Source of the DNA: Verrucomicrobiaceae bacterium
GTDB taxonomy: Bacteria; Verrucomicrobiota; Verrucomicrobiia; Chthoniobacterales; Chthoniobacteraceae
Length of the DNA: 64,000 nucleotides
Direction of reading: 5' to 3'
Assembly (NCBI GenBank): GCA_005791535.1
Contig: SXWH01000013.1
Location: 1 to 64,000 of the forward strand
Of the stretch, positions 34,187 to 44,186 are shown one piece after another; the first letter of the stretch is position 1, and each line of letters begins with the position of its first letter. A model generated the notes under the pieces. That model ran no database searches. It was not told where the DNA came from and saw only the letters and a list, made by a program, of their open reading frames with translations. Position numbers and translations under genes: made by a program.

Positions 34187-37072
34187 ATGCTCCGAACCTC
34201 AGTCACTTTTGCTGCAGCCTGCGCGTTGCTCTTTGCGCCGACTTTCGGGACTGCACAAGCTGCAGAGAATGCGATGCATTGGGCGTTTCGCCCGCCGAAG
34301 AAGGCCGAAGTTCCCGCCGTAAAAGAAGCAACGCTGGCGAAAACCGATATTGATCGTTTCATCCTCGCGAAGCTCGAAGCGGCGGGACTTCAGCCTGCGA
34401 AGCCTGCTGACCCTCGAACGTTGATTCGCCGGATGAGCTACGACCTCACTGGTTTGCCGCCCTCGAATGACGAGGTGAGCGCATTTGTAAAAGCCGCTGC
34501 GGCCGACGCGGACACTGCTGTAAACGCGCTAATCGAACGCCTTCTTGTGAGTCCACGCTATGGCGAGCGATGGGGACGCCACTGGCTCGATGTCGCGCGT
34601 TACTCCGATACTAAGGGTTACGTTTACAGCCGCGAAGAGCGGAGGTTTCCCCACTCGGCGGCTTACAGGCAGTGGGTCATCCGTGCCTTCAACGAAGACC
34701 TTCGATACGATCGTTTTCTGCAGCTTCAAATTGCTGCGGACCAGCTTGTCGCTCCGGATTCACCGGACCTCGCTGCGATGGGATTCATCACGGTCGGGCG
34801 GCGATTCATCGGTGTGACGCACGATATCATCGACGACCGAATCGACGTGGTAACGCGTGGCGCGATGGGGCTCACCGTCCAGTGTGCGCGCTGCCATGAT
34901 CACAAATATGATCCGGTTTCGATCGAGGATTACTACGCGCTTTACGGTGTTTTCCACGCATCGAACGACCGGCTGGTTCCGCTGGCGGCAGTGGAAGATG
35001 CGGAGCTCTCGAAGCGGCGTGCGAAGCTTGCGGAGCGGATGAAAAAACATCGCGAGGATGCCGCAGCGCGCCTCCGTGCGAGAGTTGGAGACTATCTCGC
35101 CGCGCAACTTGAGCTGAAAAAGTATCCCGAGGAGGGCTTCGATCAAATTCTCGCGCCGGATGACATCATTCCGGCGTCAGTCAGGCGGTGGCGTGACTTT
35201 CTCCATGTCGCGAAGGATTCCATGCACCCGATTTTTGCGCCATGGATCGAGCTTTCGAAAATCGAATCGTCCAAGTTTGCGGTGGAGGTCGGCCCCGCGC
35301 TCCGTGCACTGCGCGGAAAGGGGAAGCTGAATCCGCTCGTCGAGGCGGCTTTCGAAACTCCGCCCGAATCGCCGGCCGATGCGGCAGCGCGGTACACGAA
35401 ACTTTTTGCCGCTGCGGCAAAACAGGAATCGGCGGCTGCCGCGGAGTTGCGTGCGTTTCTCGAGGATCCAAATTCTCCGGTGTCCGTGCCGGATACTGGA
35501 ATTGTGAACAACGATCAGTTCTTCCCGTTCAACGCGATCGAAGAACTCTGGAAGCTCAAGGGTGATGTGGAGCGGCGGATGATTGATCTCGGCACGCCAT
35601 CCGCACTGGTTCTCGTGGACGGTGCCCCCGAGCCCAATCCGCGCGTATTCAAACGCGGAAGCCCGTCACGTCCCGGCGACGAAGTGCCGCGCCGGATGCC
35701 GGAAATCCTCGGCGGTGCGGACGACGCACCGTTCAAGCAGGGAAGCGGCCGACTGGAGCTTGCGAAGGCGGTGGCCAGCGCGGGCAATCCGCTCACCGCG
35801 CGTGTGATGGTGAACCGCATCTGGCAGCATCATTTCGGTGTGGGATTGGTGCGGACGCCGAGTGACTTCGGTCTGCGCGCGGAGGCCCCTAGCCATCCGG
35901 AGTTACTGGACTGGCTCGCGCTGCGTTTCATCGAGAGTGGATGGAGCGTGAAGGCAATGCATCGCTTGATTCTGTCGAGCGCGGTGTATCGTCAGCAGTC
36001 GGCAGGCGGGCCGCGCGCCGAGAAGGATCCGGAAAATCGTCTGCTCGCTTCGTTCCCGTCGCGTCGCATGGACTTTGAGCAACTTCGTGACGGGATGCTT
36101 GCTGTCGCTGGAGATTTGGATCTAGCGACAACCGCCCCAGCGGGCTCGCTCACCGACTCGGCGAACAGGCGCCGCACAGTGTATGCGTTCATCGATCGGC
36201 AGTTTCTTCCGGGTGTTTTGCGGACTTTCGATTTCGCGAATCCGGACATTCACGTGGCCGTGCGGCACGAAACGGCGGTTCCGCAACAGGCGCTCTTTTT
36301 CTTGAACGGATCGGTCTCGGCGGAGCGCGCGCGTTCGATTGTTCGGAGAGAATCGGACGGCGATCCGGTCGCCCGTATCCAGCGCCTTTTCTCGGCCATT
36401 TTTCAGCGCGCGGCGACGGACAGGGAAGTTGCGACTGCAACGTCGTTTCTCCGTGCTTCCGAGGCTGGTTTTGAGCCGCCTGCACCGCCCGTGAAATCAC
36501 AGTGGCTCTACGGCACGGGCGGATACGATGATGCGGCGAAGCGACTGAAAAACTTTACGCCGCTTCCTCATTTTGCGGGGGATTCGTGGCAGGGTGCGGA
36601 CCAGTGGCCCGGCGGCGCGACAGGGTGGGCGCAACTCACCTCGACCGGCGGGCATCCCGGCAATACGCTTGAGTACGCGTCTGTCCGGCGCTGGGTGGCT
36701 CCGGCGGATGCAACGATCGATATTCACGGTACGCTCGTCCACGAACCGGAACCGGGCGATGGAGTCCGTGCCTTCATTGTATCGAGCCGGCACGGTGAGT
36801 TGAAGGCCGTCCGGGCGCATAAATCCAAGGTCGCGATGGATGTCGCATCGCTTGAGTTGAAAGCGGGCGACACGATTGATTTCATCGTCGACATCGGAGG
36901 AACGCTGAACAGCGATCAGTTTCTGTGGGCGCCCACGATCCGCGCTGCGGGCGCATCATGGGACGCGAAATCAGAGTTCGCCGGCCCGAGCCGCGCGGCT
37001 TCATTCCTTGCGCCATGGGAGCAGCTCGCGCAGGTGTTGCTGCTTTCAAACGAATTTGCATTTCTCGACTGA
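34187..37072 (+). CDS. Secreted DUF1549/DUF1553 protein (planctomycete cytochrome-associated)
   Basis: 961 residues from ATG 34187, which opens a signal peptide (LRTSVTFAAACALLFAPTFGTAQA). MHWAFRPP near residue 30 and TDIDRFILAKLEAAGL, RRMSYDLTGLPPS, YGERWGRHWLDVARYSDT and QCARCHDHKYDPVS (a haem-like CxxCH) make up DUF1549. DUF1553 follows from about 520: DEVPRRMPEILGG, GSGRLELAKAVAS, ARVMVNRIWQHHFG, GLVRTPSDFG and NPDIHVAVRHETAVPQQALFFLNG. The last 190 residues add a carbohydrate-binding-like beta domain. The separate N-terminal cytochrome domain often found in this family is absent. Function unproven; paired with the DUF1501 gene 1 bp downstream. Confidence 0.92.
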   Translation: MLRTSVTFAAACALLFAPTFGTAQAAENAMHWAFRPPKKAEVPAVKEATLAKTDIDRFILAKLEAAGLQPAKPADPRTLIRRMSYDLTGLPPSNDEVSAFVKAAAADADTAVNALIERLLVSPRYGERWGRHWLDVARYSDTKGYVYSREERRFPHSAAYRQWVIRAFNEDLRYDRFLQLQIAADQLVAPDSPDLAAMGFITVGRRFIGVTHDIIDDRIDVVTRGAMGLTVQCARCHDHKYDPVSIEDYYALYGVFHASNDRLVPLAAVEDAELSKRRAKLAERMKKHREDAAARLRARVGDYLAAQLELKKYPEEGFDQILAPDDIIPASVRRWRDFLHVAKDSMHPIFAPWIELSKIESSKFAVEVGPALRALRGKGKLNPLVEAAFETPPESPADAAARYTKLFAAAAKQESAAAAELRAFLEDPNSPVSVPDTGIVNNDQFFPFNAIEELWKLKGDVERRMIDLGTPSALVLVDGAPEPNPRVFKRGSPSRPGDEVPRRMPEILGGADDAPFKQGSGRLELAKAVASAGNPLTARVMVNRIWQHHFGVGLVRTPSDFGLRAEAPSHPELLDWLALRFIESGWSVKAMHRLILSSAVYRQQSAGGPRAEKDPENRLLASFPSRRMDFEQLRDGMLAVAGDLDLATTAPAGSLTDSANRRRTVYAFIDRQFLPGVLRTFDFANPDIHVAVRHETAVPQQALFFLNGSVSAERARSIVRRESDGDPVARIQRLFSAIFQRAATDREVATATSFLRASEAGFEPPAPPVKSQWLYGTGGYDDAAKRLKNFTPLPHFAGDSWQGADQWPGGATGWAQLTSTGGHPGNTLEYASVRRWVAPADATIDIHGTLVHEPEPGDGVRAFIVSSRHGELKAVRAHKSKVAMDVASLELKAGDTIDFIVDIGGTLNSDQFLWAPTIRAAGASWDAKSEFAGPSRAASFLAPWEQLAQVLLLSNEFAFLD

Positions 37073-37073
37073 C

Positions 37074-38474
37074 ATGGCGTTTCACCCATCATCCATCCTG
37101 AGTCGTCGCGAATTTCTGCTTCGGGCGGGATTGGGGCTCGGCGCGCTCTCGGCGGGTGCGCTGGCGGAATCGCAAGTTGCGTCGCCGCTTGCCGCGCGGG
37201 CTCCGCATTTTGCGCCGAAGGTAAAGCGGGTGATTCACTTCTTTCTGAATGGCGGGCCGTCGCATGTGGATACATTTGATCCGAAGCCGATGCTCGCAAA
37301 GCATGCAGGAAAGCCGCTTCCGGGCGATTACCTGCGCACGGAGCGAAAGACCGGTGCGGCGTTTCCGTCGCCGTTCCGCTTCGAGAATTACGGACGCAGC
37401 GGTCTGGAAATCAGCGAGCTTTTTTCGAAAACCGCCGCCCATGCCGACGATATCGCGGTGGTCCGCTCGATGTATGCTCAGGTGCCCAATCACGAGCCGT
37501 CGCTGATGCTGATGAACTGCGGCGACAGCGTGCAGGCGCGGCCGAGTTTCGGCGCTTGGACGCTGTATGGGCTTGGGTCGGAGAACCAGAATCTGCCGGG
37601 CTTTGTGGCGATGTGTCCCGGTGGAATGCCGATCAAGGATTCCGAAAACTGGCAGGCGGGCTTTCTCCCCGGCGCGTTTCAGGGCACGTTTGTCGATCCG
37701 CAGAATCGCGAAGTCAGTAGGCTCATTGAGAACATCCGCAGTCCCCACGCGTCGCCGGAGATTCAGCGCAGGCAGCTCGATTTGCTGCGTGATTTGAATG
37801 CCGCACATCGCAGTGCGCGTGGTGATGACCCGAGATTTGAGGCGCGCATTCAGTCGTTCGAACTCGCGTTCCGAATGCAGATGGAAGCCAGCGATGCATT
37901 CGATATTTCGCGCGAGCCGGAGCGCATCCGCGCAACGTACGGCGATCACGTCCATGGCCGCCAAATCTTGATTGCGAGGCGATTGCTCGAGCGTGGCGTG
38001 CGCGTGGTGCAGCTCTGGCACGGAGCCGGGCAGCCGTGGGATCACCACGACAATATCGAGTCCAACATCCGGAAACATTCGGGTGACATCGATGGTCCGA
38101 TCGCTGCGTTGATGACCGATCTGAAGCAGCGCGGAATGTTCGAGGATACGCTGATTTTGTGGGGCGGGGAATTCGGGCGCACGCCCACCGTGGAGCTCGG
38201 AGATGCTGGCAAATCCAAGCTCGGACGCGATCACAATCACTATGGATTCTCCGTTTGGCTCGCCGGCGGCGGAGTCAAAGGCGGCACTGCTTTTGGCGCG
38301 ACCGACGAGTTTGGATTCAAAGCCGTGGAGAGGCGGACGAGCGTCCACGACCTTCACGCGACGATGCTGCATTTGCTGGGCTTCGATCACGAGCGACTCA
38401 CCTATCGCCATGCAGGCCGCGATTTCCGGCTCACGGATGTCTCCGGCGATGTGATCAAGGACATCCTCGCCTAG
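37074..38474 (+). CDS. DUF1501 Tat-exported protein
   Basis: 466 residues, one base after the previous stop. A twin-arginine signal is present (SRREFLLRAGLGLGALSAG). Alkaline-phosphatase-fold motifs of DUF1501 are seen: VIHFFLNGGPSHVDTFDPKP at the start, HEPSLMLMNCGD, and WGGEFGRTPTVELG then DHNHYGFSVWLAGGGVKGG near the end. It is expected in the periplasm together with its DUF1549/DUF1553 partner; this pair is one of the commonest conserved pairs in Planctomycetes and Verrucomicrobia. The substrate is not known. Confidence 0.92.
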   Translation: MAFHPSSILSRREFLLRAGLGLGALSAGALAESQVASPLAARAPHFAPKVKRVIHFFLNGGPSHVDTFDPKPMLAKHAGKPLPGDYLRTERKTGAAFPSPFRFENYGRSGLEISELFSKTAAHADDIAVVRSMYAQVPNHEPSLMLMNCGDSVQARPSFGAWTLYGLGSENQNLPGFVAMCPGGMPIKDSENWQAGFLPGAFQGTFVDPQNREVSRLIENIRSPHASPEIQRRQLDLLRDLNAAHRSARGDDPRFEARIQSFELAFRMQMEASDAFDISREPERIRATYGDHVHGRQILIARRLLERGVRVVQLWHGAGQPWDHHDNIESNIRKHSGDIDGPIAALMTDLKQRGMFEDTLILWGGEFGRTPTVELGDAGKSKLGRDHNHYGFSVWLAGGGVKGGTAFGATDEFGFKAVERRTSVHDLHATMLHLLGFDHERLTYRHAGRDFRLTDVSGDVIKDILA

Positions 38475-38728
38475 TTCCGGAGGTCGTTCCGAGTCCGCGA
38501 ATGTTGACGCTCAATCGGTATTCCGTCCTCGCTTATCGCAGACCGATGAAGTAATTTTTTAACCTCTTGCGAATGACCGATATTCTCCGATTCACGAACT
38601 CTCAGCGGGTGTGCTTTCTGCCCGGTGCGCTCGTGGCTGCATTTGTGGAAGCTGATAAAACCTGTATCGGATTTCTCGGATTGAATCAAAAAATCGTCGA
38701 CAATCGTGAAAAACCACCGCCGTAATGC

Positions 38729-38775
38729 TTGACCTTTAGTCAGACTTAGTGGCACTTAGTGGGTAGATAGTTGGA
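38729..38775 (+). promoter_or_regulatory. Probable MraZ operator and promoter upstream of the dcw operon
   Basis: Three TTAGT direct repeats occur at exactly 10-bp spacing (38736, 38746, 38756), the last two extended as TTAGTGGC and TTAGTGGG, followed by ATAGTTGGA at 38767. MraZ is known to bind runs of TGGG-type boxes at 10-bp spacing in front of its own gene. A TTGACC at 38729-38734 could be the -35 element; the -10 is unclear. The preceding 250 bp (38475-38728) contains nothing recognisable. The operator call is by position and spacing. Confidence 0.65.
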
Positions 38776-38801
38776 CTCCTCCAAAAGTCCGATTACCGCC
38801 C

Positions 38802-39272
38802 ATGTCCACTAATTCACCAACGGAGACGCCTGTTTTTACGCTCGAGTACCGCAATGCGGTCGACGGGCAGTGGCGTGTCACGATTCCAGCGGACTGGCGT
38901 TTTACGGACCGGGCGGAGTTTTTCATTCAGCAAAAGCCGGATCATCTGGTGGTGTTTCCGAAGAGCGAGCGCGAGCGATTCATCCGTTGGGCAAATACGC
39001 TGCCGGGCAGCGAGCGCGCGCAGGCGATGGAGGCTTGGGCTGAGCGATCGATGCCGGTTAAGATCGACGGCGCGGGGCGGCTGACGCTTCCGTCCACGTG
39101 GGCGAAGGCGGTCGGCATCGAGGTGAAGCATGACGCCGTCCTTGTCGGCGGATTGGTCAATTTCAAAATCTGGAGCGAGGCTCGCTACGATGCGATCGCG
39201 AAGGATCGCGAAGCGCGGCACAGCGCGGTACTGGCCCGCTACGAAAACGCAACTGTCGATTTCAACGGATGA
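38802..39272 (+). CDS. mraZ: Transcriptional regulator MraZ
   Basis: 156 residues, first gene of the dcw operon. Two SpoVT-AbrB-like DNA-binding halves are visible: FTLEYRNAVDGQWRVTIPADWRF and SMPVKIDGAGRLTLPSTWAKAVGIE, the second ending with LVGGLVNFKIWSEARYD. It is divergent from textbook MraZ, but position and internal repeat support the call. It should autoregulate the operon from the repeat array just upstream. Its stop overlaps the rsmH ATG by 4 bp. Confidence 0.88.
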   Translation: MSTNSPTETPVFTLEYRNAVDGQWRVTIPADWRFTDRAEFFIQQKPDHLVVFPKSERERFIRWANTLPGSERAQAMEAWAERSMPVKIDGAGRLTLPSTWAKAVGIEVKHDAVLVGGLVNFKIWSEARYDAIAKDREARHSAVLARYENATVDFNG

Positions 39273-40270
39273 TTTTCGAAGTCGCACATCCAATTTCCGA
39301 AATCATCGAACCCGAGGAACTGCTTATGTCCGTCGATCCAAATGCGCACGGCTATCACCTCCCGGTGTTGCTCCGCGAAGTCATTGAGCACCTCGCGCCG
39401 GGTCCAGGAAAAGTCATGGTGGATTGCACGCTTGGGGGTGGCGGGCATAGCGAGGCATTGCTGGAGAGCGGCGCTCGCGTCATTGGAATCGATCAGGATC
39501 CCGACGCTCTCGCGCATGCAGGGCAGCGGCTCTCGTCTTACGGTGAAATGTTCACCGCGGTGCAGGCGAGTTTTCATGAAATCGAGGATGTGCTTCGTTC
39601 GCTGGGCGTTGACCGTGTGGACGGTATTCTCGCCGACCTTGGAGTGAGCTCGTACCAGCTCGATACCGCCTCGCGCGGATTCTCGTTTCAGCGCGACGGA
39701 GCGCTCGATATGCGGATGTCGCCGAGCAATCCAGTGACTGCTGCGACGCTAGTCAACACCGCTGCTGAGGAGGAACTCGCGCGAATCTTCCGCGACTTTG
39801 GTGACGAGCCGGCGTCGCGTCGCGTAGCTGCGAGGATCGTGCGTGAACGTGTAGTTACGCCGTTCAGCCACACTCTCCAACTCGCGGAGACGGTCGCAAG
39901 TGTGATCCCGAAAAAAAGCCGCATCCATCCTGCGACCAGGATTTTTCAGGCGCTGCGGATTGCGGTGAACCGTGAGTATGAAGTACTCGACGCCGGACTG
40001 GAAGCTTTCACCCGCGTGGCAGCGCCCGGGGCGCGTGTGGGTTTGATTGCCTTCCATTCAGGCGAGGATCGCCGCGTGAAGCATTACTTCAAGGAGCGTG
40101 CGCAGGAGTTCACGGATCGCCCTGAATGGCCGTCGCCCCGCCCCAATCCACTTTATCAATATCGTCTGATCACATCCCGTCCTGTTATCGCCGGGGAACT
40201 CGAGCAACGCGCAAACCCGAGAAGCCGTTCCGCCAAACTCCGCGTCGCGGAGCGCCTTCCAAAGAACTGA
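39269..40270 (+). CDS. rsmH: 16S rRNA (cytosine-1402-N4) methyltransferase
   Basis: 333 residues from ATG 39269 (overlapping the mraZ stop); ATG 39326 would give a more standard N-terminus. Motifs: HLPVLLREVIEHLAPGPGKVMVDCTLGGGGHSEAL (AdoMet site), GIDQDPDAL, DGILADLGVSSYQLDTASRGFSF, ATRIFQALRIAVNREYEVL and ALIAFHSGEDRRVKHYF. It methylates C1402 of 16S rRNA. It is the usual second gene of the dcw cluster. Confidence 0.96.
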   Translation: MIFEVAHPISEIIEPEELLMSVDPNAHGYHLPVLLREVIEHLAPGPGKVMVDCTLGGGGHSEALLESGARVIGIDQDPDALAHAGQRLSSYGEMFTAVQASFHEIEDVLRSLGVDRVDGILADLGVSSYQLDTASRGFSFQRDGALDMRMSPSNPVTAATLVNTAAEEELARIFRDFGDEPASRRVAARIVRERVVTPFSHTLQLAETVASVIPKKSRIHPATRIFQALRIAVNREYEVLDAGLEAFTRVAAPGARVGLIAFHSGEDRRVKHYFKERAQEFTDRPEWPSPRPNPLYQYRLITSRPVIAGELEQRANPRSRSAKLRVAERLPKN

Positions 40271-40276
40271 ACCGCC

Positions 40277-40693
40277 ATGTCAAACCGCTACAAAACAGCC
40301 AAGCAATCGCTCCCGCTTACCGCATGGATCATCGGTGCAGCCGTGGCGGCATGCGTCGTGGGATTTGGTGTGAAGTTTCTCATGGTGAAGTACCAGATTT
40401 TCCAGGGCGGAAGAACGGTGAAGGAGATGGAAGTCCGGCTCTCCCGACTCATCACGAGCAACGAGGATTTGCAGGCCAAAGTGGATACCCTTACGGCGCG
40501 TCCCGAATTAAAAAAGAAGCACGCCGCCGGCTATCTCAAGATGCGCGAGATTGTCGAAGAGAAGGACGTGATTCATCCGGGACGTGATGATCGGCGCGTG
40601 GAATGGAAGTCCGGTGTTGCAACGCTGACGAACGGTCGCCCGGCTGAAACTGTGGCCAAAAAGTCCGAGGAAGACGACGGGGGAACCCGCTGA
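40277..40693 (+). CDS. FtsL-like division protein
   Basis: 138 residues in the ftsL position. One membrane helix (LTAWIIGAAVAACVVGFGVKF) follows a short basic cytoplasmic start, then a coiled-coil-like stretch (VKEMEVRLSRLITSNEDLQAKVDTL). The hydrophilic C-terminal 60 residues are longer than in most FtsL. FtsL is poorly conserved, so the call rests on topology and order. It would link FtsQ/FtsB to FtsI and FtsW. Its stop overlaps the ftsI ATG by 1 bp. Confidence 0.72.
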   Translation: MSNRYKTAKQSLPLTAWIIGAAVAACVVGFGVKFLMVKYQIFQGGRTVKEMEVRLSRLITSNEDLQAKVDTLTARPELKKKHAAGYLKMREIVEEKDVIHPGRDDRRVEWKSGVATLTNGRPAETVAKKSEEDDGGTR

Positions 40694-42654
40694 TGTCCCT
40701 TCAATCGCGAGCCATTTTTGCGTGCGGCTGCTTCGGATTGCTCTTTACCGGGCTGTCCGGTCGCCTCGTGCAGATCGCGGTTGATGAAGGCGGCGCGCGT
40801 GTGAAGAACCTCGATTCCGCCTACTCCGGGCAGACGACGATTAAAGCGCGTCGCGGCGAAATCCGCGACGTGAACAACGAGGTTCTCGCGCGAAATGAAC
40901 CGCTGAAGACGGTTATCGCCGACACATCGCTGCTCTACGAACTTGAGGAACCGGACAGGCATGGTGTCGTGAAGGTAAGATTCGATGATCGCGATCGCGT
41001 CGCCGGCGTCCTTTCGAAATCCCTCGGATTGAAGTTCGACGATATTCGCGCGCGATTTGAGCCCGACAAGAAGACCGGAAAGCTCAACCGGTACATCGTC
41101 ATCAAAAAGAAGATTTCCGAAGACGAGGCGCGTTCACTTGAAGTGGCGCTCATTGCCTCGAAGGCTGCGGTTATGAAGCAGCGTGCGGGTGCTGACCGGA
41201 AAAAGCTGGCGGCCGCCGAGGCTCTGGAGAAGGCGGCGACGCTCGCGGAAGCGAATGTGCGTGGAATTACGTTTGAGCAGGATTTTGAGCGCATCTATCC
41301 GGTCGGCACCTTGCTCGCGCACGTAGTCGGATTCTACGGCTACATCCCGAAATACGACAGCAAAGGGAACGAACTGCCCGAGGGCCGCTTCGGTGGCGTT
41401 GAGGGTATCGAGAATTCGATGGATCAGTGGCTCACCGGTCTCGATGGCCAGCGCTTCTATCGCAAGGACGCCAATGGCCGCGAACTTGTCGCAATGCGCG
41501 GCGCGGAGCGTGCGCCGAAGCATGGAGCGCATGTCCGTCTCACGATCGATCTAGGCCTGCAGCAAATCGTCGAAGAGGAGCTTGAAGCAGCCTGCCGCAG
41601 GCTGAAACCCAAGCGCGCCTGCGTGCTCATGATGGACCCCAAGACCGGCGCAATCATGGCACTGGCAAACCGGCCGGTTTACGACCCGAATTTTCCGAAG
41701 CACGCGAAGGCTGACGAGAAATTGAACTTTGCCGTGTCCGGGGCCTACGAGCCGGGGTCGACTTTCAAGACAATCACTGCGGCTGGATGGCTCAACTGCG
41801 GCAAGGGCTCGATCACCTCGGAGATATTCTGTGAGAACGGCAGACTCCCGTACAAGGGCGGACTGCTCAAGGATCACCATCCTTACGGAAATCTGTCGAT
41901 TGCCGAGATTATCGCGAAATCATCCAACATTGGCGCTGTCAAACTCGCGCTCGGACTTGGACAGGAAAAGTTCTACACCACGGTGCGTGACTTCGGATTT
42001 GGTTCCCGCACGGGAATCGCGCTGCCGAACGAAACCCGCGGGATGCTCGCTCCTGTGAGCAACTGGACGCCATCGAGCATGTACCACATCCCGATGGGTC
42101 ATGAAGTCGCGGCCAGTCCGCTGCAGGTTGTCGTTGCGACCTCATCGATCGCGAATGGCGGGACATTAATGATGCCGCAGATCGTCCGCGACATTACCGA
42201 TGATCAGGGAAACGTAGTCGCTGAGTACAAGCCCCAAATTCTCAAGAACGTCATCGTTGCCAAGACCGCCGCGGCGGTCGGTATGGGGCTTGAAAAAGTC
42301 ACGTCCCGACTGGGCACAGCGATGAAAGCTCGTGTGCCGGGATTCCGGGTTGCTGGAAAAACGGGTACTGCACAAATCTTCGACCACAAGCTGAAGGATT
42401 ACTCCAACGAAGATCATATCTGCTCATTCGTGGGATACATGCCCGCCGAGGCACCGCGCTTCTGCATGATCGTCATCATCGACGACAGCGCCACCGTCAA
42501 CGGAAGCGCAGATACAGGTGGTCAGGTCGCTGCGCCGATCTTTTCAAAAATTGCCGAGCGTGCCGCAGCTCACCTTGGTCTGCAGCCAGACCCTGAATTG
42601 CTCGAGGAGGAAATGTCGCTGCGCAAGCAACTCGCAAAGGAGGGAAGGCTGTGA
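40693..42654 (+). CDS. ftsI: Septal peptidoglycan transpeptidase (PBP, FtsI)
   Basis: 653 residues: N-terminal membrane anchor (IFACGCFGLLFTGLSGRLVQIA), dimerisation domain (TTIKARRGEIRDVNNEVLARN) and class B penicillin-binding domain. Active-site motifs: STFK with Ser356, SSN at 410-412 and KTGT at 556-559. Residues about 95-190 form a charged insert (KKISEDEARSLEVALIASKA) not usual in FtsI. It cross-links septal peptidoglycan with FtsW. Both ends overlap neighbours by 1-4 bp. Confidence 0.95.
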   Translation: MSLQSRAIFACGCFGLLFTGLSGRLVQIAVDEGGARVKNLDSAYSGQTTIKARRGEIRDVNNEVLARNEPLKTVIADTSLLYELEEPDRHGVVKVRFDDRDRVAGVLSKSLGLKFDDIRARFEPDKKTGKLNRYIVIKKKISEDEARSLEVALIASKAAVMKQRAGADRKKLAAAEALEKAATLAEANVRGITFEQDFERIYPVGTLLAHVVGFYGYIPKYDSKGNELPEGRFGGVEGIENSMDQWLTGLDGQRFYRKDANGRELVAMRGAERAPKHGAHVRLTIDLGLQQIVEEELEAACRRLKPKRACVLMMDPKTGAIMALANRPVYDPNFPKHAKADEKLNFAVSGAYEPGSTFKTITAAGWLNCGKGSITSEIFCENGRLPYKGGLLKDHHPYGNLSIAEIIAKSSNIGAVKLALGLGQEKFYTTVRDFGFGSRTGIALPNETRGMLAPVSNWTPSSMYHIPMGHEVAASPLQVVVATSSIANGGTLMMPQIVRDITDDQGNVVAEYKPQILKNVIVAKTAAAVGMGLEKVTSRLGTAMKARVPGFRVAGKTGTAQIFDHKLKDYSNEDHICSFVGYMPAEAPRFCMIVIIDDSATVNGSADTGGQVAAPIFSKIAERAAAHLGLQPDPELLEEEMSLRKQLAKEGRL

Positions 42655-44186
42655 AACTTGATACCCTGATCAAGGCAATCGCGCCCGTGTCCCTTCAGGG
42701 TGCTTTGGAGCGCGATATTACTGCCATCGCCTACGACTCGCGTCATGTCACCGAGGGCTCGCTTTTTGTAGCGCTGCCGGGTGAAAAGGCGGACGGAAAT
42801 ACCTATATTGATGCGGCAATTGATCGTGGCGCTATCGCGATCGTCAGCGAGAAAAGCGGTCTCGCGACACGTGCGACCCACATTCAAGTTGCCAACGCGA
42901 GACAGGCGCTTGCGGACCTCTCGACGGCGTTTTTCCGGCATCCATCACACTATCTCAAGGTCGCCGCGGTAACCGGGACGAACGGCAAGACGACCACGGC
43001 ATTCCTTATCAAGCACATCTGCGATTCGGAGATGCTGCGCTGCGGCTTGATGGGGACGGTGCGGTATGTGGTCGGTGACCGCGAAATCCCGGCCACGCGG
43101 ACGACGCCTGAAAGTGCGGACGTTCAAGAGCTGCTTTGGCAGATGCGTTCGGCGGGTTGCAAAGCCTGCGCGATGGAGGCGAGTTCGCACGCGTTGGTTC
43201 AGGATCGGCTCCGCGGGGTGGAATTCGACGTAGCCGCGTTCACAAACCTGACCCAGGATCACCTCGATTTCCATAAGACGATGGACGCGTATTTCGACGC
43301 GAAGTCTCTGTTGTTTGAGGGCCTTACGAAGCAGAAGAAAAAGAAGGGCCGCGCGGTGATTAATCTCGATGACCGCTTCGGCAGCCGGCTTCTCGACCGG
43401 ATTGGGCGTGACGTGGAATTCATTACCTACGGACAGGGCGTCCAATCGCAATTCCGTGCGAGTGATATCCGGATGGGATTCGAAGGTACGCAGTATCAAC
43501 TCACTGCTCTCGGAAAAAGTTACCTGGTGAAAATGCCATTCATCGGCGGATTTAACGTTTACAACAGCCTTGCTGCGATCGCCTCGGCGAGCGCAATTGG
43601 CGTTCCGGTTCGCAGTGCGGTCAAGGCTCTCGCTGATGCGCCGCCGGTCCCCGGCAGATTGGAGCCGGTGCGCGGGAAAAAACCGTTCCGTGTCTTCGTT
43701 GATTACGCCCACTCGGATGATGCGCTGATCAATGTGATGCGGACACTTCGCGAACTCCAGCCGGCACGCTTGATCGTCCTTTTTGGCTGCGGCGGCAATC
43801 GCGACCGCACAAAACGTCCGAAAATGGCGGCTGCCGTGGATGCAAACGCGGACATCGCAATCGTCACCAGCGATAATCCGCGCAAGGAGGATCCGCTTGC
43901 AATCATCGAGGATATGAAGCCGGGCTTCCGCCGGCTGAATCCGGAGATCATTCCGGACCGCCGGGAGGCCATCTACCGTGCTATCGCGATGGCAGAGCCA
44001 CGGGATATCGTGCTGCTCGCGGGCAAGGGTCACGAGACCTATCAGGAATTCGCAGATCACACTCTGCCGTTCGACGACGCAGCAATCGCGGCCGGTGCGA
44101 TGGCCGATCGCCGTGAATCTTTCCCGGAGCATTTCCAGCGCGGCGGTGATCGGCCTTTGAATGACGGAAGGAGGACAAACGGATGA
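42651..44186 (+). CDS. murE: UDP-MurNAc-L-Ala-D-Glu:meso-diaminopimelate ligase
   Basis: 511 residues, GTG start overlapping the ftsI stop. Mur ligase motifs: DSRHVTEGSLFVALPG, TGTNGKTTTAFL (ATP loop), MEASSHALVQDRLRG, FTNLTQDHLDFH, and the C-terminal DNPR at residues 408-411, which selects meso-diaminopimelate rather than lysine. It adds the third amino acid to the stem peptide. It ends overlapping murF by 4 bp. Confidence 0.97.
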   Translation: MKLDTLIKAIAPVSLQGALERDITAIAYDSRHVTEGSLFVALPGEKADGNTYIDAAIDRGAIAIVSEKSGLATRATHIQVANARQALADLSTAFFRHPSHYLKVAAVTGTNGKTTTAFLIKHICDSEMLRCGLMGTVRYVVGDREIPATRTTPESADVQELLWQMRSAGCKACAMEASSHALVQDRLRGVEFDVAAFTNLTQDHLDFHKTMDAYFDAKSLLFEGLTKQKKKKGRAVINLDDRFGSRLLDRIGRDVEFITYGQGVQSQFRASDIRMGFEGTQYQLTALGKSYLVKMPFIGGFNVYNSLAAIASASAIGVPVRSAVKALADAPPVPGRLEPVRGKKPFRVFVDYAHSDDALINVMRTLRELQPARLIVLFGCGGNRDRTKRPKMAAAVDANADIAIVTSDNPRKEDPLAIIEDMKPGFRRLNPEIIPDRREAIYRAIAMAEPRDIVLLAGKGHETYQEFADHTLPFDDAAIAAGAMADRRESFPEHFQRGGDRPLNDGRRTNG

